From VYFG01 sp965248685 (GTDB lineage: Bacteria > Pseudomonadota > Gammaproteobacteria > Arenicellales > Poriferihabitantaceae), in contig CBDFKC010000003.1 in the NCBI GenBank assembly GCA_965248685.1, positions 186,001 to 250,000 on the forward strand: a stretch of 64,000 nucleotides of DNA. Reading direction: 5' to 3'. A program made the translations under genes and the position numbers. Each line of letters starts with the position of its first letter. Position 1 is the stretch's first letter. Under the pieces are notes generated by a model. It had not been told where the DNA came from. It was given only the letters and a program-made list of their open reading frames with translations, and ran no database searches. This document shows positions 8,466 through 16,739 of the stretch, piece after piece.

Positions 8466-8821
8466 ATTCTCGCCCCCTGCTGGATCTTATTCAAAAAGTT
8501 GCGCCCGCAACAAGGTTGCCGAAAAACCGACGAATCTGGTGGCTGTACGCCACGTTTAGTAAAGTCAGCAAGCAATTCAATCATGGACAGAATTTCGCTG
8601 TTCGCGCCCTATTGTGCGAAATATTATAGCGCTTATTATGGATAGGTAACACTTTGATTGAGAACGCAGTGATACACACATTGGGAATCTTTTGGAATCC
8701 AGGGGACGTCAGAAATATTTCGACTGTGGTATCGAATCGCGAAAACCTAATATCTGATTTGACATGACTCTAGAACGGGTATATTTAAGACCAATAGCCT
8801 ATAAAGTAACGGTGATCTTTC
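8466..8821. other. Divergent promoter region between two TauD-like genes
   Basis: No gene. It carries the promoter candidate at 8759-8787 for the rightward dioxygenase; on the leftward side nothing convincing is seen. Confidence 0.5.
8759..8787 (+). promoter_or_regulatory. Sigma-70-type promoter candidate
   Basis: TTGACA (8759-8764), a 17-bp spacer, and TATTTA (8782-8787) lie about 35 bp upstream of the ATG at 8822. The -35 box is a full consensus match and the spacing is optimal; the -10 box is weak. Confidence 0.45.
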
Positions 8822-9961
8822 ATGCTAACTGAACCTCTCGTCAAAGGTAATGGACCTGGCCAGTTTCAATTAGAACCTATTGTGGATAGAACATTTGGTG
8901 CCCGGATCAGTTTCGATCCAGAGCGACCGCTGAACGAAATAATCGATGCTCTGCACGCGCAGCCGAATGAATTGCTGGACGCTTTTTACAATGTTGGTGG
9001 TCTGGTTGTGCTCACTGACATGCACGACATCACCGCCCACCCCAAGTTGTTGTTGAGCATCAGCCAATTGTTTGGAGACGAAGTCGAGAATTACCATCAG
9101 ACATTGACCCCTGCCCATATGATTCATCCCGATGCCGGCGAAATCCTGATATTGTCAAATCTGCCGCCTTGCGATCGCCAACCTCCGCCCAAGCCGCAAC
9201 CTGAACGCACAGCCGATGGTTCGCTGCCTATACAATTTCCCCATCGTCGAGGCTGGCATACCGATCAGAGCTTTCGGCGTCCGCCGCCTGATGTATCTTT
9301 GTTTTACGCAGTCAAACCATCCCCCAAAGGTCAGGGTCAGACTTTATTCGCAGATGGCGTCGCCGCGTATAACGCATTATCTGAATCACAGAAACACAAA
9401 ATTTCAGAACTTGAAGGCCTGCATGCTTTACTTGGTACGGGCCGTTCCGAGCTTGCAGTTAAGAATGGTGAGCCGGTAATCCCAGTGCTCCCGCATCAAG
9501 CTTCACAACGCCAACCATTGGTACGGATTCACCCGGTTACCGGCGACAAAGCGTTGTACCTATGCGAAGCAGGCCAAATGGATTGGCTGGACGGTCCGAT
9601 TGTGGGTATGGAACCCGGTCCATACGGTGATGGCGCTGCATTGCTTTATGAGTTGATGAGCCATTGTACATCGTCCCCATTTACCTATGCCCACGACTGG
9701 GAAGTCAGTGACCTGGTCGTTTACGACAATCGGAATCTGCTTCATTCAGCGACCTGGTATAACAGCCTATACACCCGACTAATGTGGCGAACGACCGTGA
9801 TGGGTAACTCCGGACCAACCTATGCAGGCGAAGCCAAGAGCTGGATTCCCCAGGCAGGGGTTGAACTTATGCAGGGCTTAGGTGACGGCAATTGGGATGG
9901 CATTAGTAAAAAGCCACCACCGGGCAAACCTGAAGACCAGGTTAGGAGTCGGGGCAGTTGA
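8822..9961 (+). CDS. TauD/TfdA-family dioxygenase
   Basis: A 379-residue 2-oxoglutarate dioxygenase, longer than TauD because of an insert rich in proline before the active site and a tail after it. WHTDQSF supplies His146 and Asp148, NLLHSATW the distal His308, and TRLMWR the 2-oxoglutarate arginine near 319-323. The substrate is unknown; carboxylates, sulfonates or modified amino acids are all possible. A third family member follows at 10047 on the same strand after 85 bp, so the two may be cotranscribed. Confidence 0.82.
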   Translation: MLTEPLVKGNGPGQFQLEPIVDRTFGARISFDPERPLNEIIDALHAQPNELLDAFYNVGGLVVLTDMHDITAHPKLLLSISQLFGDEVENYHQTLTPAHMIHPDAGEILILSNLPPCDRQPPPKPQPERTADGSLPIQFPHRRGWHTDQSFRRPPPDVSLFYAVKPSPKGQGQTLFADGVAAYNALSESQKHKISELEGLHALLGTGRSELAVKNGEPVIPVLPHQASQRQPLVRIHPVTGDKALYLCEAGQMDWLDGPIVGMEPGPYGDGAALLYELMSHCTSSPFTYAHDWEVSDLVVYDNRNLLHSATWYNSLYTRLMWRTTVMGNSGPTYAGEAKSWIPQAGVELMQGLGDGNWDGISKKPPPGKPEDQVRSRGS

Positions 9962-10046
9962 ATTATAAATTCCTCCATCATTTTCCAGAGTCGATCAAAT
10001 TTTAAGAGTACAAGGTTGAAAATTTGAGGCAAATCGATAATCAACG

Positions 10047-11093
10047 ATGACCGCACCGTATTTAGAAACTGTTAGTCACCCGTCGGCTTGGCACGGTAAT
10101 GAGATCTCATCCAACGAAGAGTTTAGTTTCGTTTTACAGGATCAGCATTTGTCTGCGCTTGATCGCGCCTTAGAATCGGTGCGGACTCGTGGTCTTGATT
10201 TAAATTCAGTGGAAAAAGGTGACTTCGACCTTTCCGGTATCGCCGAAGACATTAAAAGGATCGAAAACGAAATCCTACATGGTCGCGGTATTGTGATCAT
10301 CCGCGGTTTCCCGGTTAATCAATATTCGCTGGAAGACATCGAAATTCTTTATTGGGGACTCGGTACCTATTTGGGAACGGGTCAATCCCAATCCAAAATG
10401 GGAGACCGATTGGGACATGTTGAGGACGTTTCTGGGAAAGACAGCAACCAGCGCGCCTATCGAAACAGTGTTGGCATCATGGCACACACAGACCTATCCG
10501 ATATCGTAGGAATGTTATCCATTCGCCAAGCCAAAAGCGGGGGCTTAAGTACCTACGTCAGTGCGCCCACGCTTCACAACCGTATTTTAGCAACCCGTCC
10601 GGAGTTGCTAGCACCATTATACCGGGGTTACCGTTACCACCTCTTCGGGGAACAAGGACCCGGAGAACCTCCGGTAACCCACCACGAAATTCCGGTGTTA
10701 TCGCAAAAGGATGGATTTGTCAGCGCGCGCTATATTCCAGAGTATATAACCAGAGGCGTTGAGTATCTCGATAAGCCGTTGCCTGAACTTGACCTTGAAG
10801 CGTTCGACTATTTTAACGAGCTGGCTAAAGACGATGAGTTGCGCCTCGATGTAATGCTGACTCCAGGGGATTTAAGCTTTATCAACAACTATACTGTGCT
10901 GCATACCCGCGACGCTTTTTTTGATGGCAACGAGCCCGATGAAAAACGTCTTCTACTTCGCCTTTGGTTATCCAACGATTATCAACGACCAGTAGTTGAT
11001 AACCTCGACCTCTATACCAGTCAGGGTATTCCAAACCAGCAAGCCAGCGACACCTACTATACGGAATCTGCTGACAATAACTCGCAGGTATAG
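10047..11093 (+). CDS. TauD-family dioxygenase, clavaminate-synthase-like
   Basis: A 348-residue oxygenase of the TauD superfamily. MAHTDLSD gives His147 and Asp149, and TVLHTRDAF supplies His286 followed by RLLLRLWLS with the 2-oxoglutarate arginine. The N-terminal part (GRGIVIIRGFPV near 79-90) and the long spacing between the motifs match the larger TauD group that includes clavaminate-synthase-like oxygenases, not taurine dioxygenase itself. The substrate is unknown. A perfect hairpin (11093-11110) begins at the last base of its stop codon. Confidence 0.8.
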   Translation: MTAPYLETVSHPSAWHGNEISSNEEFSFVLQDQHLSALDRALESVRTRGLDLNSVEKGDFDLSGIAEDIKRIENEILHGRGIVIIRGFPVNQYSLEDIEILYWGLGTYLGTGQSQSKMGDRLGHVEDVSGKDSNQRAYRNSVGIMAHTDLSDIVGMLSIRQAKSGGLSTYVSAPTLHNRILATRPELLAPLYRGYRYHLFGEQGPGEPPVTHHEIPVLSQKDGFVSARYIPEYITRGVEYLDKPLPELDLEAFDYFNELAKDDELRLDVMLTPGDLSFINNYTVLHTRDAFFDGNEPDEKRLLLRLWLSNDYQRPVVDNLDLYTSQGIPNQQASDTYYTESADNNSQV

Positions 11094-11110
11094 CCCAGGA
11101 CAACCTGGGC
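11093..11110 (+). other. Perfect hairpin at gene end, no U-tract
   Basis: GCCCAGG, a four-base ACAA loop and CCTGGGC form a strong stem starting at the stop codon of the dioxygenase gene. There is no T-run on either side, so it is not a classic intrinsic terminator, but it could protect the 3' end of the transcript. Confidence 0.4.
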
Positions 11111-11159
11111 GGGCTTGAGGTGTATTCTAGAGATAAAGACAAGTATAAATAAGTAGAAA

Positions 11160-11639
11160 TTAATTCCTGATAAATAACTTCCACAGTGCCTCAATCGCGA
11201 ACCGCCATCCGCCAGCGAATCCTTGGCGCTCTGCGAGTCGTTCTATGTGAGAATGAATAAGATGAATCTCAGTACCATTGTCTATTTCAGTGAAGGTGAT
11301 TTCCACCAGTGAAGAATTGGTTCGATCAGGCTCCTCATTCCGGTATTGAATGACTTTAGTCCAAGTAAAAAGCAGGTGCTTACCCGGTGTTATCTCGAGG
11401 TACTCGCCCTCAAACCAGATGGAATGATTTTCCAGTTTCGATTCAACGAACTTCCATCCACCGCCAACACGTAAATCAATATTCGCGGAATGCAATGTAT
11501 TTGGAGCAGATCCAAACCATTTCATTACAACATGTGGATCGGTCCAGGCTCTAAATGCCTTTTCCGGTGGGACAGGGAAATACCCTTGAATCCTGATTGG
11601 GTCGTCACCAGGACTGGACTTGAGAAAATCAGGTTTCAT
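11160..11639 (-). CDS. SRPBCC/AHSA1-domain protein
   Basis: A 159-residue protein of the SRPBCC (START-like) superfamily, AHSA1 branch: FPVPPEKAFRAWTDPHVVMKW near residues 21-41, a GGGWKFVE strand, and LFTWTK. These proteins form a deep hydrophobic cavity, and the bound ligand is usually unknown. It overlaps the ArsR-family gene upstream by four bases. ArsR-SRPBCC pairs of this kind are common in bacteria and are thought to respond to a small molecule. Confidence 0.85.
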   Translation of the reverse strand: MKPDFLKSSPGDDPIRIQGYFPVPPEKAFRAWTDPHVVMKWFGSAPNTLHSANIDLRVGGGWKFVESKLENHSIWFEGEYLEITPGKHLLFTWTKVIQYRNEEPDRTNSSLVEITFTEIDNGTEIHLIHSHIERLAERQGFAGGWRFAIEALWKLFIRN

Positions 11640-11953
11640 TGTTTTTCTTCTGATAAATGCGAAGTCAGATTATCGAATTGCCGGTTCCAGAACGCTTCGT
11701 ATTCCACCAACCAGTCTGAGGCAATTTCCAGTGCATTACCTTTAAGGCGGCAATGTCGGGTACGACCGCGCTTTTCTACAATCAGTAGTCCTGCGTTACT
11801 TAACACCCGCACATGTTTGGAAACGGCGGTTTGCGACATACTAAAAGGTGATGCCAGATCCGAAAGCCTGGCTTCGCCCCGGGTAAGATGGATCAGGATA
11901 GCTCGTCGGGTTTCATCGCTGAGTGCAGCAAAGGTCGTGTTGAGGTCTGACAT
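11636..11953 (-). CDS. ArsR-family regulator paired with SRPBCC protein
   Basis: A 105-residue winged-helix regulator with the text-book start LSDETRRAILIHLTRGEARLSDL split over residues 12-34 and the recognition helix MSQTAVSKHVRVL (about 39-51). It has no cysteine pair suitable for metal sensing, so it is not an arsenic sensor but one of the non-metal ArsR proteins. It is divergent from the glutathione-transferase gene, and a large inverted repeat lies between them. Confidence 0.88.
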   Translation of the reverse strand: MSDLNTTFAALSDETRRAILIHLTRGEARLSDLASPFSMSQTAVSKHVRVLSNAGLLIVEKRGRTRHCRLKGNALEIASDWLVEYEAFWNRQFDNLTSHLSEEKQ

Positions 11954-11970
11954 AGAGAATTTAATTACTT

Positions 11971-12025
11971 AACTAACTGGTTGACTATTATAAAATTTGC
12001 ACTCATAATAGTCAACCAATTAGTT
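11971..12025. promoter_or_regulatory. Inverted-repeat operator between ArsR and GST genes
   Basis: The arms at 11971-11991 and 12005-12025 are reverse complements over 21 bp with a single mismatch, separated by 13 bp. Each arm contains an imperfect smaller dyad around CTGGTTGACT, so two ArsR dimers could bind. The repeat lies within the 134-bp divergent gap, 18 bp from the arsR-type gene start and 62 bp from the GST start, a position suited to co-regulation of both. Confidence 0.6.
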
Positions 12026-12087
12026 CAGTGATAGAGCATGACTAAGTCTTTCGCTGCCTTGCAAAATAATGCCCTTGGAGAACAAGC

Positions 12088-12696
12088 ATGTCAGAGCTAT
12101 TTGAATATCCGCCTACGCGATCTAACCGGGCTAAATGGGCTCTGGAAGAATTAGGTGTTGAATATACTGGTGTGTCGGTCAATCTTCCCGAAGGAGAACA
12201 TCATTCTATTGAATACAAAGCCGTACATCCTCTAGGAATAGTCCCCGCGTACCGCACATCGAACTACACAATGGTGGAATCAGTCGCCATTGTCATGCAA
12301 TTGGTTGATGAATTTCCCGAGAAGGGATTGGCGCCCCCAGTAGGTTCTCCTCAGAGAGCGGGCTACTACCAGTGGTGTGTGTTTGCCAGCGCAGAACTCG
12401 ATCCGTCTCTTTTCGATGTAATGCGCCACACCATGCACCTGCCCAAGGAACAGCGGGTGCATGAAATTGCGGAACGAGGGCGCGAACGTTTTTTGGCCCG
12501 GGGACATATGCTTTCCATGGCTCTGGAAGACAATGAATTCCTTCTCGGTTCAAAGTTCTCAGGCGCCGATATTGCAATTGGTTATTGCTGTAACTGGGCA
12601 GCATATACAGGTCAACTCGAAGCGCACCCCACGTTGGTAAAATACTATTCGCGGCTGCAGCAGCGCCCGGCTTTTCAAAAAGTCTTTATGGTTTGA
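12088..12696 (+). CDS. Glutathione S-transferase family protein
   Basis: A 202-residue protein with an N-terminal thioredoxin-like domain (LFEYPPTRSNRAKWALEELG near residues 4-23, then VHPLGIVPAYRT and the SNAIL-type ESVAIVMQL segment near 64-72) and an all-helical C-terminal domain. The glutathione-binding proline is in GIVPAY. It would conjugate glutathione to an electrophile or act as a peroxidase in the cytoplasm. It is divergent from the ArsR/SRPBCC pair and shares the operator region with it, so it probably belongs to the same response. Confidence 0.85.
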   Translation: MSELFEYPPTRSNRAKWALEELGVEYTGVSVNLPEGEHHSIEYKAVHPLGIVPAYRTSNYTMVESVAIVMQLVDEFPEKGLAPPVGSPQRAGYYQWCVFASAELDPSLFDVMRHTMHLPKEQRVHEIAERGRERFLARGHMLSMALEDNEFLLGSKFSGADIAIGYCCNWAAYTGQLEAHPTLVKYYSRLQQRPAFQKVFMV

Positions 12697-12741
12697 CCTG
12701 GTGGTTGCCAACTCCGGTTAACGATCAACAAACGCAGCCTG

Positions 12742-13506
12742 TCAGTCGGCGTAGTCCGGTTCTTCAGTATCCAGGATAGCCTTTACTTCGGCGAAGTGGC
12801 GTTCGGCGCTATCTTTAAGCCCGGCGAACTGGACAGCGCCAGCGGCCGCCACCTCATCGGACATCACCGCTGGTTCGCCCTGCATGGCGGCGAGTACCTG
12901 GACCTGGCAGGCGCGTTCAAGATAATAGAGGTCATCGAATGCCTGAGCCACCGAGTCGGCAACCACAATGACACCATGATGGCGCAGGAAAAGTATCCGC
13001 TTGCCCGCCATCACTTGGGCCATGCGCGAACCCTCGTCCATATCCAGGGCAAGCCCGGTGAAGTGATCGTCATAAGCACACTGACCATAAAAGCGCAGCG
13101 CATTCTGATGCACCGGCAGCAACCGACCTCCGTTGGTGCAGGCAATCGACGTGGCATAAGGCATGTGGGTATGAAACACCACTTGGGCATTAGGATGCTC
13201 AAGATGGATACGGGTGTGGATAGTTGGACCGGTTCGCAGGGGCAACCCATCACCTTCGATGGTATTACCATCCTCGTCGATCACCAGCAAATTGCCGGCG
13301 GTGATTCTTCCCCAGTGACGGTCGCGCCGATTGATCAAGAATCGGTTGCGGGAACCTGGCAACATTACGCTCAGGTGATTGCAAATTCCTTCATGCATAC
13401 CGAGGCGGGTCGCCATGCGGTAGGCCGCAGAAAGATCAACCCGCAGCACGTCGATATCTGTACGAGTGTTTAGATGAGTTGAGGCAGAGACGGCTGGATT
13501 ATTCAT
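12742..13506 (-). CDS. Class II aldolase/adducin-family protein
   Basis: A 254-residue zinc-dependent class II aldolase/adducin domain protein. Visible zinc ligands are the two histidines of FHTHMPYATS in the middle and the histidine of LRHHGVIVV; the N-terminal GICNHLSVMLP segment is the usual phosphate or substrate loop. The family includes fuculose-1-phosphate aldolase and ribulose-5-phosphate epimerase, but members with the LRHHG pattern are often of unknown substrate. A GGAG Shine-Dalgarno supports ATG 13506. A motif resembling the GntR-type operator of the second MttB operon lies about 120 bp upstream. Confidence 0.82.
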   Translation of the reverse strand: MNNPAVSASTHLNTRTDIDVLRVDLSAAYRMATRLGMHEGICNHLSVMLPGSRNRFLINRRDRHWGRITAGNLLVIDEDGNTIEGDGLPLRTGPTIHTRIHLEHPNAQVVFHTHMPYATSIACTNGGRLLPVHQNALRFYGQCAYDDHFTGLALDMDEGSRMAQVMAGKRILFLRHHGVIVVADSVAQAFDDLYYLERACQVQVLAAMQGEPAVMSDEVAAAGAVQFAGLKDSAERHFAEVKAILDTEEPDYAD

Positions 13507-13624
13507 TGAGTTCTCCGGGTCAGGGTGAATAGTGTATGTTAAATCGGTTTGGGGCTATTAGGAAATACGCCGTCACCAAAAAGGCCCAGATTAAAATGTG
13601 CAGAACCTTGTGTAGTGAATTAAA

Positions 13625-13638
13625 CAAATTGTATACAT
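13625..13638. promoter_or_regulatory. Motif like the GntR-type operator half-site
   Basis: CAAATTGTATACAT differs by one base from the right half of the palindrome before the MttB-type gene at 37693. It lies upstream of the class II aldolase gene. The left half matches only if a 3-bp gap is allowed, so it is a weaker site. Confidence 0.35.
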
Positions 13639-13764
13639 CAAAATCCCCTAAATCTTCCAAGACAAGGCGCAGGTGGCTAACAATCCTTTACCAATTCGGT
13701 CATTCGAGCATTTAAAAAGATTTAGAGTATGACCCCGTAGCGGTCATTGACATTGGATTCTGGA

Positions 13765-13860
13765 ATGCCTAATATTCATCACATGATCTTTCCTAAGCAA
13801 GTCTTAAAAGCAAAAAAACCTGTTGCTAATAAACCGGTGTTTAAGGTTGCTCGCATGTAG
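13765..13860 (+). CDS. Possible 31-residue basic peptide or small RNA
   Basis: ATG 13765 opens a 31-codon frame ending TAG 13858-13860, giving a lysine-rich peptide (MPNIHHMIFPKQV then alternating KAKKPVANKPV). A small hairpin (13729-13747) precedes it and an intrinsic terminator follows 24 bp later. The compact arrangement suggests an independent short transcript: either this peptide or a non-coding RNA. No Shine-Dalgarno is evident, which weakens the coding reading. Confidence 0.3.
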   Translation: MPNIHHMIFPKQVLKAKKPVANKPVFKVARM

Positions 13861-13883
13861 GAATAGGTTAGAAAAATAACATA

Positions 13884-13923
13884 AAACCCCGGCAGCCTGC
13901 AGCGGCTTCCGGGGTTTTTTTAT
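13884..13923 (+). terminator. Intrinsic terminator upstream of dapA-type gene
   Basis: AAACCCCGG pairs with CCGGGGTTT, an inner AGCC/GGCT extends the stem, and a run of seven T follows. It lies 46 bp before the dapA-type start codon, so it either ends a short transcript begun upstream or works as an attenuator in the leader. No lysine-riboswitch features were recognised. Confidence 0.8.
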
Positions 13924-13968
13924 ATCTGGAAGGCGTAATGGTTGTCACTAAATTAATAGGAGACAAAT

Positions 13969-14841
13969 ATGTTTAACGGTTCAATCGTCGCACTTATTAC
14001 ACCTTTTTCAGATAACTCTATCGACGAAACGGCACTAATCCGCTTAGTTCGTTTTCACATGGATAACGGGACGCACGGTATTGTACCCGTAGGTACAACA
14101 GGCGAAACGCCTACGCTAACCCAGCGAGAATATAAACGAATAATCGAAATTGTAGTTCATGAAGTTGGAGGACAATTACCCGTTGTGGCGGGTGCGGGAT
14201 CATATAATCTGACGGAGGCAATTTCATATACAGATCACGCTGCCTCAATTGGAGTAGATGGTGTACTTCATGTTATGGGGTATTACAATCGGCCTAATCA
14301 AGAGGGCATATATCAGCATTTTGAAGCACTAAATAAAACAACTGAACTACCTATCATCATCTACAACATTCCTCCTAGGGCAGTCATTGATATCCTTCCT
14401 GAAACAATGGCTCGTTTGGCCACTTTAACAAATGTGGTAGGTGTAAAAGATGCGACTTGCGATTTGTCACGCCCTTTGAAGGAAAGGAAACTGATTGAAA
14501 AAGATTTTTGTTTTTTATCGGGCGAAGACCAAACAGCAGTAGCGTACAACTCTCATGGAGGGCAAGGGTGCATTTCAGTGACTGCAAACGTTGCTCCAAA
14601 GCTTTGTGCTGAGCTACAAAAAGCATGTGCCAATCAAAATTACGGAATAGCATTAGATATTCAACTACGTCTAATGCCGCTCCATCAAGCACTGTTCATT
14701 GAGCCAAGCCCAGCGGGGGTAAAATATGCCTGTTCTTTATTGGGCCTAAACAGATCACAATGTCGATTACCAATTGTTAGACTTACCGACACTACTAAAA
14801 ATGTAATCGAAGAATCAATGCGAAAACTAGAGATACTTTAG
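13969..14841 (+). CDS. dapA: Dihydrodipicolinate synthase (DapA-type)
   Basis: A 290-residue (beta/alpha)8 enzyme of the DapA family. The Schiff-base lysine is Lys160 in GVKDAT, Tyr132 in IYNIPPR is the proton shuttle, Arg137 should bind the substrate carboxylate, and GTTGE (about 42-46) is the pyruvate loop. These are the residues of true 4-hydroxy-tetrahydrodipicolinate synthase, the first step of lysine and diaminopimelate synthesis, rather than of N-acetylneuraminate lyase. It has a good ribosome site (AGGAG) and an A/T-richer composition than its neighbours. It stands alone next to an IS-rich stretch, so it may be an acquired second copy. Confidence 0.88.
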   Translation: MFNGSIVALITPFSDNSIDETALIRLVRFHMDNGTHGIVPVGTTGETPTLTQREYKRIIEIVVHEVGGQLPVVAGAGSYNLTEAISYTDHAASIGVDGVLHVMGYYNRPNQEGIYQHFEALNKTTELPIIIYNIPPRAVIDILPETMARLATLTNVVGVKDATCDLSRPLKERKLIEKDFCFLSGEDQTAVAYNSHGGQGCISVTANVAPKLCAELQKACANQNYGIALDIQLRLMPLHQALFIEPSPAGVKYACSLLGLNRSQCRLPIVRLTDTTKNVIEESMRKLEIL

Positions 14842-15146
14842 TGCTAATGTATGGCCGTTCTTGAGTAAGAGCAATCTGATGGGTTGCTAGATTAACTGGC
14901 TTTTATGGGCAAGGTACGGGCATAGCGGGTAAATTTATTCAGGCAATTCAGATTCCTTAAAGGTTCCGTCGGCTATCTGCTCCTTGTATACTCTTTTGGG
15001 ACAGTCGCTAAATCTAATCTCTATAGCGACCGTGTATAAATAGACTCCTCATGTTCTTGTTAGGAGTCATTCGGGTTGGTCAAATCAGCAATGATTAAGT
15101 CTGTGCTATATTTTCGTTCAAGTTAATAAATAGGTGGAAAAGGAAT
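14842..15146. other. Intergenic stretch, small inverted repeat only
   Basis: No gene is seen. GTCGCTA (15004-15010) and TAGCGAC (15024-15030) form a seven-base inverted repeat about 120 bp before the next gene. Nothing else stands out. Confidence 0.4.
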
Positions 15147-16106
15147 ATGGCATTTGATGGAGATAGCCCAATTGGCAAAGTACCTGGTGGACCCGTCCAA
15201 AATCCACCTTCTATCATTCCAGGCCCGAGTAATCCGTGGGCCTCCTGCTCAGGTGGTGGAGGTGGAGGTGGAGGTGGAGGTGGATTACCGGACTCACCAG
15301 AACAAGGAGGAATGACTGTGGTAGATGTACCTTTATATCATCAGGGACAACGATTACTTTTTGTTGCCGGTGTGTTCCTTATTATTGCTATGTTTTTACT
15401 GGCTTTTGTATTATTGAGTGTAGAACTTGCAGCTGCAGCGGCATTGGGTGCTGCGGCGGCTCTTATCTTACTTGGGGTGCTTGCATCAGGTTTAGGGAGT
15501 GCCTCAATAATCTCCGCTATTGACCCGCTTGTTATTGACTACAAAAAGCGGGTTCTACCCTGCACGCTGAGACAAGTTTCCTTGAGTGAGGACGCCCCAA
15601 AACCACTTATATCTATGCTCCATAACTTTTGCGAGTTAGAACAGTTATCAACAGGAGAAATCGACATATTGGATCGTGCTAGAGCCGCAGCAGGGGCCAA
15701 TGACTCAGAATATTATGACTCGCATTTGCGAGATTTGTTTGATGTCCAGAGCCGCAAAAAATATTTCGCCAAACAAGCTGCTGATGATATGCGTACTTTC
15801 TTGAAGGAGAGTTCTGGTTTCTTATCAAAAATTGATAACAAAGTTGAATTTAAAGGCCCTTTGCGGGATGCCGTTAATCCCATCACCGAACTAAGACACG
15901 ATCTAATTGATATGGGCGTTACCGCATCTGAAATTAATTCATACCTTTACTTTGCACGGGTGCCATCAGAACAGCTTTCAATCGTCGAAAAAAATATCAA
16001 AACAACTTTAAAAAAGACAAATGGGGATATAACCCAAACTTTGCTACAACTCGCAGATGATTTGGAAAGCATTGAATGGCTGAGTAAGGATGCATTCTAC
16101 GAATAG
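15147..16106 (+). CDS. Unknown membrane protein with polyglycine linker
   Basis: A 319-residue protein not assigned to a family. Residues 1-34 are rich in Pro and Gly, then an unbroken run of 11 glycines (36-46) is encoded by perfect GGTGGA hexamers. Two adjacent hydrophobic segments (about 69-92 and 94-122, the second very alanine-rich) form a likely membrane hairpin. The remaining 200 residues are hydrophilic and mostly helical, and should lie in the cytoplasm. An AAGGA ribosome site supports the ATG at 15147. It stands between the dapA-type gene and the IS91 element, with no operon partner. Confidence 0.65.
   Translation: MAFDGDSPIGKVPGGPVQNPPSIIPGPSNPWASCSGGGGGGGGGGGLPDSPEQGGMTVVDVPLYHQGQRLLFVAGVFLIIAMFLLAFVLLSVELAAAAALGAAAALILLGVLASGLGSASIISAIDPLVIDYKKRVLPCTLRQVSLSEDAPKPLISMLHNFCELEQLSTGEIDILDRARAAAGANDSEYYDSHLRDLFDVQSRKKYFAKQAADDMRTFLKESSGFLSKIDNKVEFKGPLRDAVNPITELRHDLIDMGVTASEINSYLYFARVPSEQLSIVEKNIKTTLKKTNGDITQTLLQLADDLESIEWLSKDAFYE
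15255..15284 (+). repeat. Five tandem GGTGGA hexamers inside a coding region
   Basis: Five perfect 6-bp units encode most of a polyglycine linker in the membrane protein gene. Because the unit is six bases, gain or loss of copies would change linker length without shifting the frame. Confidence 0.85.
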
Positions 16107-16739
16107 TTATGTAACGAAAGTATTCCAAATTCGTCTAACTACCGCACAATTTAAATAGGTAATTTGTCGATGCATCGACCTGCTCCTCGTTGTGGAGAAA
16201 GAAACCTCCATTGATCGGCAAATTGTTGCTGATTCTGATGGTTTTGGTCACTACCACTATTGCCAATGACAAGATCAAATTTCATCAATGAAACATCTAA
16301 CAAGTGGTTATGGTTCAATGTCTGTTTTTCTAAATCAGTGGTTGAAAATGATAATGAGACTGCCTATTGGTGAAAACCATCCATTGGCTCTTTTGGTTAA
16401 GGTTAGTTAGACAACTGCGCCTAGGAATCACTATCTGTTTGGCAGTTAAACCATCGCGCAGATGTTTAACAGGCCCCCAAGTAGGAAACCGCGGGGTCGT
16501 ATTGATGAGCTATGGGGAAAGTAAAGATCGAGCAGGCTTTGTTAAGGGTATTTTCAATAACTTTGGATTCACCAGTTCTGATCATGCCGATACCCAGAGT
16601 GAGTCTGGACGATTATAGACACGGCAGAATAAGGTTTTGTGCGTTGGTAACGCCCTGTATTGTGGACTCTCCATAAGCTTCCATTTCCCGGTATTTGGGG
16701 ACCAGCAAAAGATCAACTTATTATTTGCAGTAACCTGGT
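16107..16739. other. 633-bp region next to the IS91-type element
   Basis: No gene can be supported. A plus-strand frame (16367-16618) of 83 codons has no recognisable family or ribosome site. The replication-origin end of the IS91-type element should lie in the right part of this stretch, just beyond the transposase stop at 16740, but I could not fix its exact base. Confidence 0.4.

Noticed and set aside
12796..13473. A 225-codon antisense frame inside the class II aldolase gene
   Set aside because: Antisense to a well-supported gene and without recognisable domain features.
13640..13968. A lysine riboswitch before the dapA-type gene
   Set aside because: No conserved riboswitch core was visible; only an intrinsic terminator was found.
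16367..16618. An 83-codon frame beside the IS91-type element
   Set aside because: No family, no ribosome site, and overlap with element flank; could be chance.
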